From: Anticarsia gemmatalis
Taxonomy: Eukaryota; Arthropoda; Insecta; Lepidoptera; Erebidae
Length of the DNA stretch: 64,000 nt
NCBI RefSeq assembly: GCF_050436995.1
Contig: NC_134773.1
Coordinates: forward strand, 5,377,194 to 5,441,193
Direction: 5' to 3'
Positions 1 to 9,792 of the stretch are shown here, one piece after another. Numbering within the stretch: position 1 is the stretch's first letter; every line of letters begins with the position of its first letter. A program made the translations under genes and the position numbers. Below the pieces are notes generated by a model. That model was not told the origin of the DNA and ran no database searches. It saw only the letters and a list, made by a program, of their open reading frames with translations.

Positions 1-44
1 AATCTCAAGAACTAAATTGGAAGAAAGGCTAGAATCAGTCTAGT

Positions 45-250
45 CTTTCTTCCAACTACATATGTTGTAGTCGGCTTCCAGTCTCACCGGATGCAGCTGA
101 ATACCAGTATTGTACATGCAGCGACTGTCTATCGGACCTCCACAACACAGTTACCTGGGTTATAACACGATACTAAGTAACACTGTGCGTCACACTTACA
201 AGCTTCTGACTACTGTTAACGACTGACAAAGATCTTCGAAAATGACAACA
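45..250 (-). repeat. SINE-B copy (tail half)
   Basis: TTTCTTCCAACTA...GTTGTAGTCGGCTTCCAGTC, CACCGGATGCAGCTGAATAC, GTTACCTGGGTTATAACACG. Same sequence as at 1420, 2260, 26960 and 52790. It lies in the PARS2 region. Confidence 0.75.
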
Positions 251-612
251 GGAGTCGCTAAGGGTGACCATTTTACGTATAAAATTGTCTTGACTGACTG
301 ACTGATTAACTAACCAACTATAAAAGTTAGAAACATAAAATTTGGACCAAGCCTCCCTTTTGTGATGTAGGCACCTAGGCACCTAGGCACCCAGTGCACC
401 CACTAAGTAAGGATTTTTTTGTAATCCACCCCTAACGGGGTAAAATATGGGATAAGAGTTTTTATGGAAGTTCGTCATTTTCGGTGCTAGAAGGATGAAA
501 TTTCATAGTTACGATTTTAGTTTAAAATAAATAAGCACATGGGTTGAAGTATTTTTCCGAACGGAGCGGAGTTGCGCGGTTTTTCTAGTACTATAATAAA
601 TAATATATTTAC

Positions 613-731
613 CTAGTAATCCCAATGCCATAGCAGGACATGACAATAGGCTGTGTGGGACCAGAGCTCGGTGTGTAGTGAGCGTCTAGTGGTTCACTGT
701 ACTTAGTGCCCAGGATGAATGTGTGCCCCAC
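613..731 (-). CDS. PARS2: PARS2 exon 6 (motif 3 region)
   Basis: The acceptor is TGTTACAG above 731 and the donor is GTAAAT (612-607); 39 codons plus two bases. The join gives NSIE-VGHTFILGTKYSEPLD and ends in MSCYGIGIT plus AG of an arginine codon. The glycine-arginine end is motif 3. The next exon lies beyond position 1; I found no candidate in 1-600. Confidence 0.92.
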
Positions 732-3700
732 CTGTAACATACAAACATACATACAAACATACATATTAACATACATATCCATACATAGCGCCGGTGAGGC
801 GCTCATAGCCAGTTGCGCTCACCGGTCGGTAAACGATCTGTGGGTTAAGCAAACCTTGGCGCGGTCATTCCATAGATGGGTGACCGCATAGTGGTATTTG
901 AGCTGGGCGTCTCCGTGCTTTGGAGGGCACGTAAAAAGTCGGTCTCGGCTGTTGTCTACTAAGATAACAGTAGTTAAGCCATGTTAAAGCCCTTATTACC
1001 AATTAAGCAGAGCTTGTACTGTAAATAACTGATAACACATACTTATATACTTGTAAATACATACTTATATAGCTACATGAACAAGCTCAGAACAGATACT
1101 CGTGCTCATCACACTAATATTAGTCCCGGGTGATTGCAACCTGAAATAAACTTAAAAAAATATTTTTTATGTTTAAATGTTTAAACTTACTTCAATACTA
1201 TTAACCACAGTGGTACTCCCTCCACACTGAGCACAAGTGTCGCTAGGCTCCAGGGCAGAGTGCTGGCACTGAGGGCATACACTCAGAGTGTCCTCCCCCG
1301 CGGAAGCTGGGAGCTGCCACTCATGAGACACGGACCCTCCCATGTCGCCTGATGGAGCAGCCACTGTGGACCGAAACATTTTCATCAGAAAAATTCTTCA
1401 TTCAAGAAAGGCTAGACCTTTCCAACTATGTTGGAGGTTTCCAGTCTCCCCGGATGCAGCTGAACACCAGTATTGTACATGCAGCGACTGTCTATCGGAC
1501 CTCCACAACACAGTTACCTGGGTTATAACACGATACTAAGTAAGAATGCTTGTCAGACTTTCAAGCTTCTGACTACTGTTAACGATTGTCAAAGATCTTC
1601 GAAAATGACAGCCGGGACACACAATTTAACGTGTGTTCCGAAACACGGAGGAACTCGATATGTATAAGATGGTCACCCATCCACAGATCAACCTCGGCAA
1701 GCGTTGCTTAACCTCAGAGATTGATCCGCGCGGCTGTTGTTAACTAAGCCACGAGCTACTTATCTACAATATAAACTACTAATCGTACTCATATTATTAA
1801 TGCGAAAGTTTGTGAGAATGCATGTACGAGTATGTATGGATGTTTGTTATTCTTTCACGCAAATACTACTGAATCGATTACGATGAAATTTTGTACATAG
1901 GTAGTTGAAGACCCAGAATAACACATAGGCTTTTTATCCCGGAGTTCCCGAGGGATCTGGATTTACACGTGGATAAAGTCGCGGGCGGCCTCTAGTTTAT
2001 TATAAAGACACTCACCTCTATGTACATTGACTCCTAGTCTAGTAAACAGGTCACTATAACACGTGCTCACTCGCTGGTACACGTGTGCGGCGTCACACAC
2101 GTGCGCGTGCGCGCCGTACACGTCACACAATATAATAAAACTCGATCGAGTTCCTCCGTGTTTCAGAAGACACGTTAAATTGTACCGGGCTGTCATTTTC
2201 AAAGATCTTTGACTGTTACCAGTAGCCAGAAGCTTGTAAGTCTGACGCACAGTGTTACTTAGTATCGTGTTATAACCCAGGTAACTGTGTTGTGGAGGTC
2301 CGATAGACAGTCGCTGCATGTACAATACTGGTATTCAGCTGCATCCGGTGAGACTGGAAGCTGACTACAACATAGTTGGAAGTAAGGCTTATAAAGACTT
2401 ACCTCTATGTACATTAAGTCCAAGTCTAGTAAACAGCTGATTGTAGCACGTGCTCACTCGCTGGTACACGTGTGCGGCGTCGTGCACGTGCGAGTGCGCG
2501 CCGTACACGTCACACATGACGAACTCGCGGGAACGGAGCAAGCCGTGCTTAGGACGGTGTTCGTCGCGGTACTTGTTACTTATCTGAAATGTACATAGTA
2601 TAATACTATAATGATAATATATAATGATTTTGATCAATACTCCTACAACCCTAGTCAAAACAATTTGACATCTGTCATTCTAATCAAGCTATATTTTAAA
2701 GAGTATAATTAACCATACCGCACTTGGTCAGTGTGGACTCAAGGCCTGACCCTCCCTCATTACGGGAGACCCTTGCCCAGCAGTGGGACAGTAATGGGCT
2801 TATCTCTATATTCGACAAAGCAAATATTTGTATGACTGACAAAAGAATTTCGAGGTATGAAAAAAAGTTGTTACTGAATAATTCTGCTTCAAATTACTCA
2901 GTGGTGCCCAGTGTTAGGAAATTAAGGCTCTTAAATCGTAAATAATCTAAGTTCTATTCAGTTGGCTAGTGTCAATGAAACTGGCACCGAAGACAAAATC
3001 GGCAAGCATTATATTTGACGAAGTAAATATTGGTATCATTTATTGACACATAAAATATCTTTCTTCACCTGGTCATCTGATTACAAACTAAGTAGAGCTT
3101 GTACTATAACTAGACAACTGATAACACATACTTAAAAATAGCCATATACCACACATTACCAAAATCTAAGTTACTATTATTATAAATACCATAACCACTT
3201 TGATCCTTGCGGGATCAGGCAGATGCAGGATCCATGAGGGATTCAAACTCAAGACCTCATGATCACCAGTCCTATTCAGTACCACAGTGGCAGTCAATCT
3301 GTCTATCATAATTTCTAAATTTGATTTAACTTACTTGATATAACAATAAAGGTAGTTGTTTATAAGAGAGAGGTCCAACATCTGCCAATAGATCAGCTAG
3401 GGCTTCTTCATGAGTCTGAAATGACATACATATTAATTAAAAATACCTTCATACAAACTATTATATAAATATGTGTAGGAACTAGTATCAAGTCCTCTAC
3501 ACAGTACATACAGTCTTGCCTTAAATACCACATTGGAAGTACTTATCACATGTTAAAATTGTGAAGGAAAGCATTGTGAATAAACTTTATACATGCTATA
3601 GCTGTAAAACATAGTTTTTTTGTACATAATAATTTTTTAACACACTCACGGGAGCCAACAAATACTTCTTCCCATGCCTATCCTCGAACTTCATCAACTC

Positions 3701-4964
3701 AGGTCCAATATCTCCCAGCCTGCCCGTCTTCTCCCACAATGAAGACGCTGTGAGACAAGGTAGAGACATTCTCTGAGCTCCGACACTTTCTAGACATGTT
3801 CGTATGTGGGCTTCTAGCTTGTCGAGAGAACGGCGAGCGAGGGGCATGATGGAGAAGAGACCGGAGCTCGTGGGACGGATTAAACCACATTCTAGAAGTA
3901 ACTGAAAGGATAGGAATAGAGATTATTATTGGTTCGTTTCATTTGTGGATTGTAAATTTATTTATTTTATTTCATTAAACAGTACAAGCTTACAGTGTTT
4001 ACCAAGGCGCTATTTTGTTTTATTTTCTTATTTGTAAGAAGATTGACCTTATTTTGAATGTTGCGAATAATATAATAATAATAATGATTTATTTATCTCC
4101 ACAAATTACATAACATGGTACATAATGGTCGATTTTCCTAGTCCTTTTTTTTTGTTACATTTGTAATTTGTGGGAGATCTGGAGTCTAAACTAAGCCATG
4201 GCCTGTATTTTAGGCCTCCAGTTTATATAATGTAACTAGCTGACCCGCGCAACTTCGCTTGCGTCACCTAAGAGAATGGGTCAAAATTTTCCCCGTTTTT
4301 GTAACATTTTTCGTTGCTACTCCGCTCCTAATGACCGTAGCGTGATGTTATATAGCCTATAGCCTTCCTCGATAAATGGGCTATCTAACACTGAAAGAAT
4401 TTTTCAAATCGGACCAGTAGTTCCTGAGATTAGCGCGTTCAAACAAACAAACAAACAAACAAACAAACAAACAATCAAACAAACAAACAAACTCTTCAGC
4501 TTTATAATATTAGTATAGATTATTTGTTCAACAAAATCTAGTAACATTGTGGGTAGTTTTGATTAAAATTTTGTGTTTTTTTGGATATAATAGATACGTA
4601 TATTGTAGATATAGTGGTAGAATAAGTATTTCTGTACTAAATTGAGTAATTTTTGTATATAATTTAGTAAGTAAAGTATAATTTTCGTTGTTATGATACC
4701 GGTCGTAAAAATGTGAATTTTTCAGTAGCATAAGCACATTTTCTGGACATTACGATTAGAAACAAGTTAATTATGTATCGCTGTAGCGTATCAACGCAGT
4801 ATTTACTCAGAAAATAGTAAGAAACAGTGAAAAATGTATAAGAAAATTACTAAACGTAAAAACAGACTTACCTTCTGACTTTTACAAGTAATTTCAGTGT
4901 TTTTAATCTTAGCATTCTTTGGTATAGTAATAACAGGCTGAAATATACGCGATAAATATCGCAT
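613..4964 (-). CDS. PARS2: Mitochondrial prolyl-tRNA synthetase, six exons, 3' part outside the window
   Basis: Class II aminoacyl-tRNA synthetase that charges mitochondrial tRNA-Pro with proline. Exons join as 4964-4872, 3901-3650, 3415-3335, 2583-2403, 1363-1191 and 731-613, all GT-AG with matching phases (0, 0, 0, 1, 0, then 2 at the last donor). The protein runs about 300 residues before the left edge. Landmarks: LLLECGLIRPTSSG (from residue 32, motif 1 region), APTHEEALADLL (114-125), KYRDEHRP and LLRSREF (146-163, motif 2), GDMGGSVSHEW (208-218), a four-cysteine zinc-ribbon-like insert CPQC...CAQC (C232, C235, C246, C249), VGHTFILGTKYS (261-272) and CYGIGITR (end, motif 3 region). This order matches metazoan PARS2 rather than the cytosolic EPRS fusion. 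The C-terminal anticodon-binding domain is not in the window. The N-terminus (MRYLSRIFQP) is basic and hydrophobic, as expected of a mitochondrial presequence. Family assignment is sure; exon ends were read by eye. Confidence 0.95.
797..990 (+). repeat. SINE-A copy (5S rRNA-like head)
   Basis: Begins GCGCTCATAGCCAGTTGCGC and contains GTGGGTTAAGCA...GCGCGGTCATTC...AGATGGGTGACCGC, which follows the internal promoter half of 5S rRNA. The tail holds TCCGTGCTTTGGAGGGCACG and ends near AAGCCATGTT, so it is 3'-truncated. It lies in the PARS2 intron between exons 5 and 6, opposite to the gene. Confidence 0.8.
1000..1130 (-). repeat. SINE-D 3' fragment
   Basis: AAGCAGAGCTTGTACTGTAA...ATACTTATATACTTGTAAAT...GAACAAGCTCAGAACAGATA reads as the SINE-D body in reverse. 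Confidence 0.7.
1191..1363 (-). CDS. PARS2: PARS2 exon 5 (editing-type insert remnant and zinc ribbon)
   Basis: The acceptor is TCCACAG above 1363 and the donor is GTAAGT (1190-1185). The first two bases complete a valine codon with the G from exon 4. It encodes AAPSGDMGGSVSHEWQLP, GEDTLSVCPQC, CAQCGG and NSIE. The two CxxC pairs probably bind zinc, as in other mitochondrial ProRS. Confidence 0.92.
1405..1740 (-). repeat. SINE-B copy, near full length
   Basis: Reverse orientation. The tail is at 1405-1600; the 5S-like head is at 1640-1740 (GATGGTCACCCATCCACAG, reverse of CTGTGGATGGGTGACCATC, and GCGTTGCTTAAC). It abuts PARS2 exon 5 by about 40 bases on its 5' side. Confidence 0.8.
2001..2130 (-). 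pseudogene. Partial duplicate of PARS2 exon 4
   Basis: In minus orientation it reads LCDVYGAHAHVCDAAHVYQR and then VSTCYSDLFTRLGVNVHR. By eye it is about 85-88% identical in DNA to exon 4 over 2392-2516. It keeps a consensus donor (GTGAGT, rc of 2010-2015) but has lost the 5' third, including the motif 2 arginines and the acceptor. Exon 4 joins exon 5 cleanly in phase without it, so it is probably skipped. The differences (H to C, N to S, Q to D, L to V) suggest relaxed constraint. Confidence 0.8.
2141..2389 (+). repeat. SINE-B copy between the two exon 4 copies
   Basis: Starts inside the element at GATCGAGTTCCTCCGTG and runs to the 3' end AACATAGTTGGAAGTAAGGC. The partial duplicate of PARS2 exon 4 lies immediately left of it and the working exon 4 immediately right. 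Confidence 0.85.
2403..2583 (-). CDS. PARS2: PARS2 exon 4 (motif 2)
   Basis: The acceptor is CATTTCAG above 2583 and the donor is GTAAGT (2402-2397); 60 codons plus one base. It encodes ISNKYRDEHRP, LLRSREFVMCDVYGAH and YNQLFTRLGLNVHR. The arginine-rich loop KYRDE...R is motif 2, which contacts ATP and the tRNA acceptor end. Its 3' two thirds are duplicated at 2001-2130. Confidence 0.93.
2729..2810 (+). repeat. SINE-C tail fragment
   Basis: GGACTCAAGGCCTGACCCTC, CATTACGGGAGACCCTTGCC, CAGCAGTGGGACAGTAATGG. It lies between PARS2 exons 3 and 4 and makes a spurious ORF. Confidence 0.75.
3086..3140 (-). repeat. Short SINE-D fragment in PARS2 intron
   Basis: ACAAACTAAGTAGAGCTTGT and CTGATAACACATACTTA match the reverse SINE-D body. 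Confidence 0.6.
3335..3415 (-). CDS. PARS2: PARS2 exon 3 (THEEA motif, 27 codons)
   Basis: An 81-base exon between acceptor TTCAG and donor GTAAGT (3334-3329). It encodes THEEALADLLADVGPLSYKQ followed by LPLLLYQ, the highly conserved ProRS segment that joins motif 1 to motif 2. It is too short to appear as a long ORF, but both phases fit exons 2 and 4 exactly. Confidence 0.93.
3650..3901 (-). CDS. PARS2: PARS2 exon 2 (motif 1 region, 84 codons)
   Basis: The acceptor is CTTTCAG just above 3901 and the donor is GTGAGT (3649-3644) after the codons for YLLAP. It encodes IRPTSSGLFSIMPLARR, the GAQRMSLPCL strand and LWEKTGRLGDIGPELMKFEDRHGKKYLLAP. Both exon ends are in phase 0. The ATG at 3847 is internal, not the start. 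Confidence 0.93.
4236..4519 (-). mobile_element. Hel-1 non-autonomous Helitron, full length
   Basis: In minus sense it starts TCTATACTAATATTATAAA and ends ACGCAAGCGAAGTTGCGC...CAGCTAG: a 3' hairpin a few bases before CTAG, with the host A before and T after, as Helitrons require. It carries a CAAA repeat of about 12 units. No Rep/helicase gene. Confidence 0.85.
4872..4964 (-). CDS. PARS2: PARS2 exon 1 (start codon, 31 codons)
   Basis: The ATG at 4964 opens 31 codons ending in SQK, then a donor GTAAGT (4871-4866). The join to exon 2 gives SQKLLLECGLIRP, the usual start of the ProRS core, which supports both this start and the splice. The short leader is basic and has no acidic residue before position 24, fitting import into mitochondria. 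No other in-frame ATG upstream was needed. Confidence 0.88.
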
Positions 4965-5869
4965 TTTAATTAAATTTGTTTATTTTTTGTTGTTTACGCC
5001 CGCCGATTTGTAGGTTATAAGATCAGCTGAATTAAATGTCATTAATGTCATCTCAACTCGATTTGCGTTTCGTTATTGCTTTAAGTTGATAGTTAAAGAA
5101 AGAAACTTATGTATGAAAATTGTACTACAATAGGTTCGACAAAAAGTTCCGATAATAATATTAACAGATACTTAGTTAACACTATTTTAAGTTTAAAAAA
5201 GTAATTTAGATTCAAGACCAGTTGTAAAACGTATTTTTTTTCTGTTGCATTCTATCTAGTAAAAAGGCTTTATAGTGGGTTCGATTCTCACACATTCATT
5301 TACATTTTGACATTTTGTAGTCTAATAGGCTACTCTTTATGTACATGTAAATTACTTACATGATGAAACGTCCCACATATCTGACTAGGTAGACCTTCGG
5401 ATAAAACTAGCGTTACTTTACATGTTAATGTATATTATATGTATAGGTGTAGGTACTGGTAAGTAAGGTAAAATGCGTGTTCGCGTTAATTCCTGTATTC
5501 TATTAGACATTTTACATGCAACGCGAGAGTTTAAAAGTTACTGGTAAGTTATGTTTTAAATGTACATAGTACCTATTATGTAAGTAAATCTCTCTACCTT
5601 TGTAACATTTTGGATCCACGGTATACGCAGAAAACTAGAAACGAATTCGACCACACTAAAATCCTTCGATATAACTAAACAGTGAGATAAAAACCACTTA
5701 CAGAGGGTGAAATAAACCATAAATTAAGAAGTTAATTCACCATTACTTTCACCTAACCAAAAAAGGGGTAATAATGTTCCCACATGAAGTCTAATAAATC
5801 ATTAACAAGATAACACTGGCCACACAAAACTGTCAAATCATCACTGACGGCTTCATAAAATGTCATAAT

Positions 5870-5960
5870 TGAAAACAAAATGGAGTTTCCCGCGCGTTTT
5901 CCATTAGCGTTCGCGCCGCAAAATGGTGGAGTAAATGACCTGTGAACATGATAACTGGAG
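5870..5960 (-). promoter_or_regulatory. Promoter-like block upstream of PARS2
   Basis: AAAATGGAGTTTCCCGCGCG and CGCCGCAAAATGGTGGAG form a small CpG-rich island about 0.9 kb upstream of the PARS2 ATG. It could serve PARS2 or a divergent transcript. The stretch 4965-5870 has no other recognisable feature. Confidence 0.3.
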
Positions 5961-6029
5961 GGATGTGAGTATTGTTGCAAGCGAAGCGATTTTTTGATAA
6001 TTTAGTTTTAGTAAAGTAACCAGCACTAA

Positions 6030-6144
6030 CCCCCGGTTTCTGAGTACATTTAGCGGTAGTTTATCTATTCAATAGCGTTTTTTGAATGAGTTTAAACGCT
6101 ATTACATAGATAAACTACCGCTAAATGTACCTTAAAAACCGGAG
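6030..6144. mobile_element. MITE-P, palindromic
   Basis: CCCCCGGTTTCTGAG-type end, TTTAGCGGTAGTTTATCTAT, then the reverse of the same arm. Nearly the whole 115 bases is one inverted repeat of about 50-base arms. Confidence 0.8.
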
Positions 6145-6149
6145 AAAGA

Positions 6150-6330
6150 ATTTTCTTGTGTCGTAGGGACTTTCACAAACATACAAACAACGGACACAAA
6201 GTACAATCAGATCCGAAACAACTACATAAGTATTTGTGGATCGCACAAATAATTATCCGTGTGGGAATTGAACCCACGACCTCCCGACGCAATGGTGACC
6301 ACATTAACCAGTGCGCCTGCCAACATCTTT
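6150..6330 (-). repeat. SINE-E copy, tRNA-derived
   Basis: In minus sense it has a tRNA-like head with B box GGGTTCAATTCCC and a body with TTGTGTCCGTTGTTTGTATG and GTCCCTACGACACAAGAAAA. It abuts the MITE ending at 6144. Confidence 0.75.
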
Positions 6331-6385
6331 TATTCGCTTGAGGCGCTTAAAGTTGATCAGCACTGGTTGGTATACGCCTATACAA

Positions 6386-6556
6386 GCAATGGGTTAAGCA
6401 GCCATAGCGCGGACACTCTACAGATGGGTGTGTATAAAGCTGAGCCTCAACATGCTTCATAGGTCCCGGTTGTTGTCAATTAAGTTAACAGTCGCTAAAC
6501 CATGTCGACGGCCTACGAACAACTTTGACCATAGGTCGACCACTAACCATACGATA
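6386..6556 (+). repeat. Divergent SINE-A copy
   Basis: GGGTTAAGCAGCC...GCGCGGACACT...AGATGGGTG, then GGTCCCGGTTGTTGTCAATT and the family 3' end ACCACTAACCATACGATAAA. An older copy with many substitutions. Confidence 0.7.
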
Positions 6557-6574
6557 AATAAGATACATAGATTT

Positions 6575-6745
6575 GTTCTAATGGCGAAGGAAAACATCGT
6601 GCTGAAACCTTGCGTCCCTAAACGTTTAATAGGAGGACATGCGAAGTCCCTTACCCGGACTAAACCAGCATGGTGGACTCAAGGCCTTCCCTCCCTCGTT
6701 CAGGAAGAAACCCTTGCCCAGCAATATGACAGTATCGGGTTAAAA
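6575..6745 (+). repeat. SINE-C tail fragment
   Basis: GGCGAAGGAAAACATCGTGC...ATGCGAAGTCCCTTACCCGG...GGTGGACTCAAGGCC...CTTGCCCAGCAATATGACAG. Explains the ORF at 6428-6766. Confidence 0.75.
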
Positions 6746-6999
6746 ATAATACTTTTCACGAAATAAAGGATATTTTCAATTTGATACATAACTTACCTAA
6801 GCTATTACCTTCAATCCCGCCCTCGCTCTCGTTTTTGCACGCAAGCCACTACCTTCCTTCAGCAAGCCAGCTGATCTCCGGCAGTGCAAGAGGCGAGGTT
6901 AAACGATCAGTGCCCGAGTGATAGCGAATCATTTCATTAGCCATTTAACCGATCACGCGAGGTGATCTAAAATGTACTGGGGTGTTAGGAAATATAGGA

Positions 7000-7105
7000 G
7001 GCGCTCATAGCCAGTCGCGCTCAACGGTCGGTAAACGATCTGTGGGTTAAGCAACCGTTCACGCGGTCATTCTAGAGATGGGTGATCGCGTATTGGTTGT
7101 TGCCA
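7000..7105 (+). repeat. SINE-A copy, head only
   Basis: Starts GGCGCTCATAGCCAGTCGCG and runs through GTGGGTTAAGCAACC and AGATGGGTGATCGCG, then stops. Only the 5S-like head remains. Confidence 0.75.
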
Positions 7106-7261
7106 TAATTATACCGGGAACGTTACCAAACTCAGGGCTACTATTTAGAAACATTGTAATATAAATTGCTACTGACTAATAGCACTTTACCCGACCTAGG
7201 AATCGTACCCGAGGCTTCGTCATCAGCAGTTGGATACGCTGCCGATAGGTAACGATAACTA

Positions 7262-7357
7262 ACACCCGGTTTATCTATTTAAACTGTTATGTTTATATCA
7301 GCTTAAAAGCTATTGAATAGATAAACTACCGCTTAATGTACCTCAGAAACCAGGGTT
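7262..7357. mobile_element. MITE-P, left arm deleted
   Basis: ACACCCGGTTTATCTATTTA ... ATAGATAAACTACCGCTTAA ... CAGAAACCAGGG. The left arm lacks the TACATTTAGCGG part. Confidence 0.7.
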
Positions 7358-7365
7358 AGAAAATA

Positions 7366-7638
7366 CTAGCTGACCCGCGCAACTTCGCTTGCATCACATA
7401 AGAGAGAATGGGTCAAAATGTTCCCTGTTTTTGTGACATTTTTTACTGCTGCTCTGCTCCTATTGGCCGTAGCGTGTTGATTTATAGCCTATAGCCTTCC
7501 TCGATAAATGGGCTATCTAGCACCGAAATAATTTTTCAAATCGGACCCGTAGTTCCTGAGATTAGCGCGTTCAAACAAACAAACAAACAAACTCTTCAGC
7601 TTTATAATATTATAAGTATTTATAATATTAAGTATAGA
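7366..7638 (-). mobile_element. Hel-1 copy, full length
   Basis: CTAGCTGACCCGCGCAACTT at the left and TATTAAGTATAGA at the right, with a short internal duplication of TATAATATTA near the 5' end. Confidence 0.8.
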
Positions 7639-7950
7639 TAAGTATAAATAATTATTTTTTCTTATAAATGAGCAGAGTATCTTGTAATTAATCTACATCA
7701 ACTACATCATAATCTCCGTGAGGCCATCCTTCACGGCATGATAAATGTGACGAGAGGATCAGCAGAGTAGCTCGGACACCTGCCCCTAGCAGCCCGGAGC
7801 TTGGATTAACATAGCTAAGTATCTAAGGTGTACATAGATTAGTAGCTCGTTTCAAAAACTAAGTTGAAAAGCTTAAGTTATTTGCGCAGAAAATTTTGAA
7901 AATACTATTTGACGATTAAAGTCTATATGAAGTTACGATTAAAATAACTG

Positions 7951-8222
7951 CACGTTTGGCGCAGTGGTTTAAGCGGTCACCTCGCCGCAACAACCGTAGC
8001 GCCGCGTGTGGTGGGTTCGAATCCCACCCGGGACAAATCTTTGTGTGATGAGCACGAGTATTTGTTCTGAGCCTGGATGTCAATTTATCTATATAAGTAT
8101 GTATTTAGAAGTATATAAGTATGTTTATCAGTTATTTGGTTACCATAGTACAAGCTCTGCTTAGTTTGGAATCAAATGACCGTGTGTGAGTTGTCCAATG
8201 ATATTTATTTATTTATTTAAAT
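7951..8222 (+). repeat. SINE-D copy, tRNA-derived, full length
   Basis: The head has an A box (TTTGGCGCAGTGG) and a perfect B box (GGTTCGAATCC), so it may still bind TFIIIC. The body includes TATATAAGTATGTATTTAGAAG and TACAAGCTCTGCTTAGTTTG and the 3' end is an ATTT repeat. This layout is like tRNA-derived lepidopteran SINEs of the Metulj type; that name is from memory. Confidence 0.85.
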
Positions 8223-8424
8223 ATTTTTCAACGAATTTCATTAAAATCCTTTAGGTAGGCACTTTTTGTTCGAACTAATTACAAACATAATCACAAAGTA
8301 CGAGTAATAGGATTGACATTAAAATTAGTATTATACATGTATCTTTATGAATAAAAATAAATCACCGAAATGTATGTTATACAATAATTCTTCTGCAATA
8401 TGTTTGAAATAATTAGTACTAGGT

Positions 8425-8520
8425 TTGTATGGGATCGATGGGATCAAAATTTCCACGGGAATAGAATCAACGGGATAAAATTGTACTTCACCCGGGCAAC
8501 GTCGGGCCAATCCGCTAGTT
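8425..8520 (+). repeat. Interspersed repeat ending in CTAG
   Basis: GTATGGGATCGATGGGATCA...CAACGGGATAAAATTGTACT...CCGCTAG. Reverse or fragment copies are at 45224-45290 and 56896-56965 (TTTGTCCGGGTATAGT...TTTTATC). The CTAG end again suggests a Helitron. Confidence 0.55.
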
Positions 8521-8642
8521 CTTATAAACTTCTCTTATCATATTCAAAGCTAACGGCCTTTCTTTATCAAACAGCCAAAGTATAGGGGTAAAGTAAAAAT
8601 TACACGTTCCTTCATGAATTTACTAATAGTTTTATGAAGAAA

Positions 8643-8889
8643 TAGCTGACCCGCGCAACTTCGCTTGCGTCACCTAAGAGAATGGGTCAAAATTTTCCTC
8701 GTTTTTGTAACATTTTTCGTTGCTACTCCGCTCCTAATGACCGTAGCGTGATGTTATATAGCCTATAGCCTTCCTCGATAAATAGGCTGTCTAACACTGA
8801 AAGAATTTTTCAAATCGGACCAGTAGTTCCTGAGATTAGCGCGTTCAAACAAACAAACAAACTCTTCAGCTTTATTATATTAGTATAGA
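8643..8889 (-). mobile_element. Hel-1 copy
   Basis: TAGCTGACCCGCGCAACTTC to TATTAGTATAGA, missing the first C of the CTAG end. Very similar to the 4.2-kb copy. Confidence 0.8.
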
Positions 8890-9204
8890 TAAATTATCCT
8901 TTATTACACAAATGTCACTAAAAAGTCAGGTTTAGCGGTTACTTACATAGTTACAAGTTACATGCCGTTATTAATCTAAGGTAAAATGTAAATAGTGTAA
9001 ATGGTTTGCAGTCTATAAATCAGCGAGGCGTCGGGGCGGATTATCAACGTTCATGCGTCATTTGTTGCGCGGCCATGTTGCCCCGCTGACGAATAAAACG
9101 ATTTGCGAGGGACTGTTAGTTACAGATATTGTACCTGTTTTGAAACGTTTAGGTACCTTTTGTATTATACTTAGTCGGATAAACACCGATGTAAAAAGTC
9201 TTCT

Positions 9205-9407
9205 TCTAATCGTTAGTGGTCAACCTAGTGTCAAAGTTGTTCAAGCTCGAAGGCCTTTGACGTGGCTTAACGACTGTTATCCTAATTGACAAATCCCGGA
9301 ACCGACTTTTTACGTGCCCTCCGAAGCACGGAGACATCTGTCGAATGATCGCGCCAAGGTTTGCTTAACCCACAGATCGTTTACCGACCGGTAAGCGCAA
9401 CTGGCTA
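9205..9407 (-). repeat. SINE-A copy, minus orientation
   Basis: Reverse of the family: begins with CGTTAGTGGTCAACCTAGTG and ends with TTACCGACCGGTAAGCGC...GGCTA. Nearly full length; the spurious ORF at 9053-9289 runs into it. Confidence 0.8.
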
Positions 9408-9650
9408 TGTAAAAAGTAAAATAAGTCATAAATAATGTAGGTAGTTGGTACATTCACGGGGCACTAAAAATGTCGGTTTAAACCACGGCCTGTGTAACTT
9501 ACGTCGAAACAACGAGTAATAGAATATATGGAAATTATTTTTATTAATATTGGATTGACTATGAGTGATTATGAATCTAACTACTGATTATAAACAAGCT
9601 ACGTATCAACGCGAAGGTTCAAATCCACTATTTTTGGGTTACTATAACTA

Positions 9651-9792
9651 CACACATATTCGGTTCGGCAATATTAATCGAACAACAAAACCGACTCGAC
9701 TCACTTGTTCGGCTTGTGTCGATCGGGTTCATATACAGACACATATTCTGTTGACGCCCGAATAGGCCGATGAATGGCGAACCGAATATGCT
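9651..9792. mobile_element. MITE with ACATATTCGGTT ends
   Basis: Starts ACACATATTCGGTTCGGC and ends GGCGAACCGAATATGCTAG; the middle is ACCGACTCGACTCACTTGTT and TGTGTCGATCGGGTTCAT. A second copy is at 17853-17965. Confidence 0.65.

Noticed and set aside
1963..2325. 120-aa minus-strand ORF as an independent gene
   Set aside because: It is a fusion of SINE-B sequence with the partial PARS2 exon 4 duplicate, not a gene.
6500..6770. Plus-strand protein from the 112-aa ORF at 6428
   Set aside because: Made of SINE-A and SINE-C sequence read through.
7951..8040. A functional tRNA gene
   Set aside because: Good A and B boxes but the acceptor and anticodon stems do not pair, and a SINE body with ATTT tail follows.
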